Of a stretch of 31,204 nt of DNA, positions 28,694 to 31,204 are shown piece after piece; the first letter of the stretch is position 1; the number at the start of each line of letters is the position of its first letter. The translations under genes and the position numbers were made by a program. Origin of the DNA: a virus; IMG/VR virus record IMGVR_UViG_3300000117_000135, positions 1 through 31,204 of that record. The stretch is one strand, 5' to 3'. The notes under the pieces are model-generated. The model made no database searches. It was given only the letters and a program-made list of their open reading frames with translations, and had not been told where the DNA came from.

Positions 28694-31204
28694 TGGGTAA
28701 GTTTTATAAGTTCGTTGTTAGATAAACCTCTTGGGAAGTAAATAAATTTGTTAATTTTGCCGTTGATTTGACTACCACCACCTCTTGAACCAATATAAAC
28801 ACGAGTTATAGTAGGTGTAGCATTGTAAGTGTCTGTTGATACATCAGTTCCATCAAGAATACCCCTATAATCTCCTGCTTTGATTCTTATAGCTACATTA
28901 TAGGTAGTATCTTCTGCAATAGTTCCAATGTTATCACTAAAAGCACTAGAACCATCATCTTGAACCCTAAAATCTAAATTTCCCGTACCACCCGAACCAT
29001 ATAATAAATATACCCTTTCATCATTTGTTCCATCGTCTGAATTTATTATGTAGCTTGAAGCTGATAAATCATTAACATCATTAAACTTGACAAAATATGT
29101 CCCTTCATCTTGATTGTAAAAGTCAGTAAACGCAGTACCAGTAATTTCACAAACATCAGCGCTTCTTACTTTTGTTGCCGTAGTATAAGAATCGGCATCT
29201 CTTGTTCTGTCAGCACTTGACTTTGCACTTGAAACATCTTCTGCTCTATCAGCAGTTGCTCCGCTTGTAGGAATGTAGCTTGTTGCTTGGCTTTGTTCTT
29301 CTAGTTGCGCTCCCCAAATGTAGATACCCGAAGTACCATCTCTAAGTTCTGCATTTCTAATAAGTTGAATTTGTCCACTTGTTACAGTAGAAGATGTTGT
29401 CATACTTGTTGAAACCCTATACCATCCGTTTCCAACATCTTCAATAGTACCACTACTTACTGTTCCATCAGACAAATCAAATGAACAAGTAGAAAACCCA
29501 GTTTCAGCACTATACAATCTAATATCTGCCGTATCATAATCTTTTCTTTTAACAAAAAGACTTAAAGTATATGTTGTATTTGCATCTAAAGAAATAGACC
29601 TAACTATTGGTGAATTACTTGATTCTCCATCATCTACAATATATGTATCAGCGGTAGTTGTTCCATCAGGTGCGACAATAGAATTTGCTGAAATAGTTCC
29701 TTGTGATTTACTATAATATCCATGATTAAATTCTTCTGAATAAAAAAGCTCATTCGTACTTGCACCTTCCAACAATAGCCCTGCTTCTACCCATTGCCCA
29801 CCAATATATTTGTGGTCGGTTCTTGCTACGTTAGTTGAAGCCGTAGATAGTACCCCACTTGCGTTAAAGAACGTTGCCGAACTTGCTCTACTATCAAAGG
29901 AACGTTCCGTTGGGAAGTAGCTTGTAGGTTGTGAACCTGCTTCTATTTGTGCACCCCATACATATAAACCTTTTGTTGTATCTCCTGCATAGCTTATAGT
30001 TCCATCGTCTTTGGCAATACTAAAGCTTGCCCTTGTATTATTATCGTTACTTACAACGTAACATCTGTACCACCCGTTTCCATAATCTTCTATACCTAAA
30101 GAATCAGGAATAGTAAAATCACTAAAAGCAGTAACCGTACCATTTGTTAAATCAAAGATACCTTGAACATTTGTGCCATTTAAAAGCAATGATAAGGCTA
30201 TATGGTCACGTTCTCCTGCTTTGGCAAAAATAGAAAAAGTATATTGTTGATTTGATAAAGCATCTACTTGAAAAGCGTGCGCACCCGTATCTGATGTTTC
30301 AATAATTCTGTCAGCTGAAGCCGTACCATCAGGCGCAATTATATTGTTTCTTTCTACTGTTACCCTAAAAGGTTCTAAATCAGGGTCAGAAACATAAGGA
30401 AGTGAAAAATCTTCACTACTTGTAACCAAGTTCTCAGCACTTCCTTCTAGTAACAAGCCTGCCTCTGTTAGTACATCATCAACATATACATACGTATCAG
30501 AACGAGCCACATCAACCGAAGCCGTTTGGATTAGTCCATCACTACCTAGAAAGGTTGCAACACTATCTCTATCAGTAAAGGTTGGTATCGTAGGAATGTA
30601 GGAAGTAGGGAATGAACCTTCTTCTAATTGCGCACCCCAAGCGTAAACCGTTGCAGTCTGTTGATTATTTCCTGAACTTCGTAGATTTAAAGGTCTTGAT
30701 GCCGTAGAAGTTGATACTGTTTCGGTAACTACACATTTTTGCCATTCTGTTGTAAGCGTAAAAGAAGTAAAGGTAGTGCCGTCTGCGTGTCTTATATTAA
30801 TTATTTCACCACCACTATCTCCTTTTAGATAAATCTGTGATGTATAAGTATTTCCTAATGTAACCGATACACCGTTAGAAGTTAATTGTGAACGGTCTGA
30901 ACTTGTAGTGCCACCTGCATCAAAAAAAATCTTGTCAGCCGAAGCCGTTCCATCAGGTGCGATTGCTTGATTAACTGTAACTACTGCGCCAGTACCTGCT
31001 CCTGCGCTTGCACCAGTCCAATCAACAGAAAAATCTTCACTACTTGTAACTAAATTCGTTCTACTTTCTTCTATCAATAATCCTTCATGAACCCCTGCCG
31101 TTGAATAGTTTGGTCTAGCTTGTCCTGCCGTAGCTTCTCGAACAAGCCCATTCGCATCGGTATACGTACCTATTGAAGCCCTTGAAAAGGTAGCACCCAC
31201 ACTA
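28690..31204 (-). CDS. Modular tail fibre / receptor-binding protein, main part
   Basis: With the 30 residues encoded at 1-120 the protein is 866 residues. Three tandem modules of about 200-230 residues each (full-protein residues near 31-235, 236-465 and 466-680) share an ATF start, VAR (copies 2-3), GLLLEG-like, APDGT-x-(S/T)AD, a WYR core (copies 2-3) and a WGAQ(L/I)E...TSY(I/F)PT end. This pattern fits carbohydrate-binding modules. The last 150 or so residues (FTDFYNQDEGTYFVKFND to GKINKFIYFPRGLSNNELIK) resemble a LamG/concanavalin-like domain. It probably binds surface glycans of the host. The first base triplet here continues from the other contig end. Confidence 0.85.
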   Translation of the reverse strand, partial: SVGATFSRASIGTYTDANGLVREATAGQARPNYSTAGVHEGLLIEESRTNLVTSSEDFSVDWTGASAGAGTGAVVTVNQAIAPDGTASADKIFFDAGGTTSSDRSQLTSNGVSVTLGNTYTSQIYLKGDSGGEIINIRHADGTTFTSFTLTTEWQKCVVTETVSTSTASRPLNLRSSGNNQQTATVYAWGAQLEEGSFPTSYIPTIPTFTDRDSVATFLGSDGLIQTASVDVARSDTYVYVDDVLTEAGLLLEGSAENLVTSSEDFSLPYVSDPDLEPFRVTVERNNIIAPDGTASADRIIETSDTGAHAFQVDALSNQQYTFSIFAKAGERDHIALSLLLNGTNVQGIFDLTNGTVTAFSDFTIPDSLGIEDYGNGWYRCYVVSNDNNTRASFSIAKDDGTISYAGDTTKGLYVWGAQIEAGSQPTSYFPTERSFDSRASSATFFNASGVLSTASTNVARTDHKYIGGQWVEAGLLLEGASTNELFYSEEFNHGYYSKSQGTISANSIVAPDGTTTADTYIVDDGESSNSPIVRSISLDANTTYTLSLFVKRKDYDTADIRLYSAETGFSTCSFDLSDGTVSSGTIEDVGNGWYRVSTSMTTSSTVTSGQIQLIRNAELRDGTSGIYIWGAQLEEQSQATSYIPTSGATADRAEDVSSAKSSADRTRDADSYTTATKVRSADVCEITGTAFTDFYNQDEGTYFVKFNDVNDLSASSYIINSDDGTNDERVYLLYGSGGTGNLDFRVQDDGSSAFSDNIGTIAEDTTYNVAIRIKAGDYRGILDGTDVSTDTYNATPTITRVYIGSRGGGSQINGKINKFIYFPRGLSNNELIKLTQ
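31171..31204. repeat. Terminal direct overlap, right copy
   Basis: Same 34 bases as 1-34 with one mismatch (T at 31173 for C at 3). See the left copy. The overlap lies inside the first fibre module, so the ends of the assembly fall in coding sequence. Confidence 0.85.

Overview
This window is a tailed-phage genome of the HK97-capsid, long-tail (probably siphovirus) type, and it looks complete or nearly so. The first 34 bases recur at the very end (positions 1-34 and 31171-31204, one mismatch at position 3). Joining the ends restores a single 866-codon tail-fibre gene with a proper ATG, so the molecule is circular or circularly permuted, about 31.17 kb. Low GC, nearly all genes on the minus strand, almost no Shine-Dalgarno sequences, A-rich leaders before start codons and promoter-like TTTG / TAnnTTTG elements together suggest a host in Bacteroidota, probably Flavobacteriia. 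The host is inferred, not proven. No integrase, DNA polymerase or replicative helicase was recognised.

Layout in the direction of transcription (minus strand, high to low coordinates). 28300-24268: early region with a metallophosphoesterase, a cysteine-peptidase-like protein, several unknown and small membrane proteins, and recombination genes (Erf-type annealing protein, NinB, a PD-(D/E)XK nuclease, NinG). 23862-22284: SSB, a replication-initiator-like protein whose linker contains a probable iteron origin, and an unknown protein. 22279-20156: a Mom-like adenine-modification enzyme, then the terminase subunits. 19992-18124: five small unknown genes with structured leaders, a small HTH protein with operator-like repeats upstream, and a DnaA-domain-IV-like protein, closed by a strong terminator.

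18009-15693: portal followed by a lysis cassette (M15 peptidase, two holin or accessory candidates) and a second terminator. 15637-12686: minor head protein, then three glycosyltransferase-like genes with a tiny membrane protein between the second and third in transcription order. A lone plus-strand mini-gene lies at 12598-12723. 12507-9749: multidomain prohead protease and HK97-fold capsid protein. A tRNA-like acceptor/T-arm minihelix lies just after the capsid gene. 9676-4620: connector and completion proteins, tail tube, a tail chaperone pair joined by a -1 frameshift, and the tape measure. 4620-532: giant tail-tip protein. Then a 110-residue protein, the fibre across the contig ends, and a 111-residue protein down to 28358.

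The most interesting items are: the iteron cluster inside the initiator gene; the tRNA-like minihelix behind the capsid gene; the textbook GGGAAAC frameshift with a perfect downstream hairpin; the Mom homologue; the glycosyltransferase trio inside the head operon; and a repeated promoter-plus-leader module that seems to drive the small early genes.
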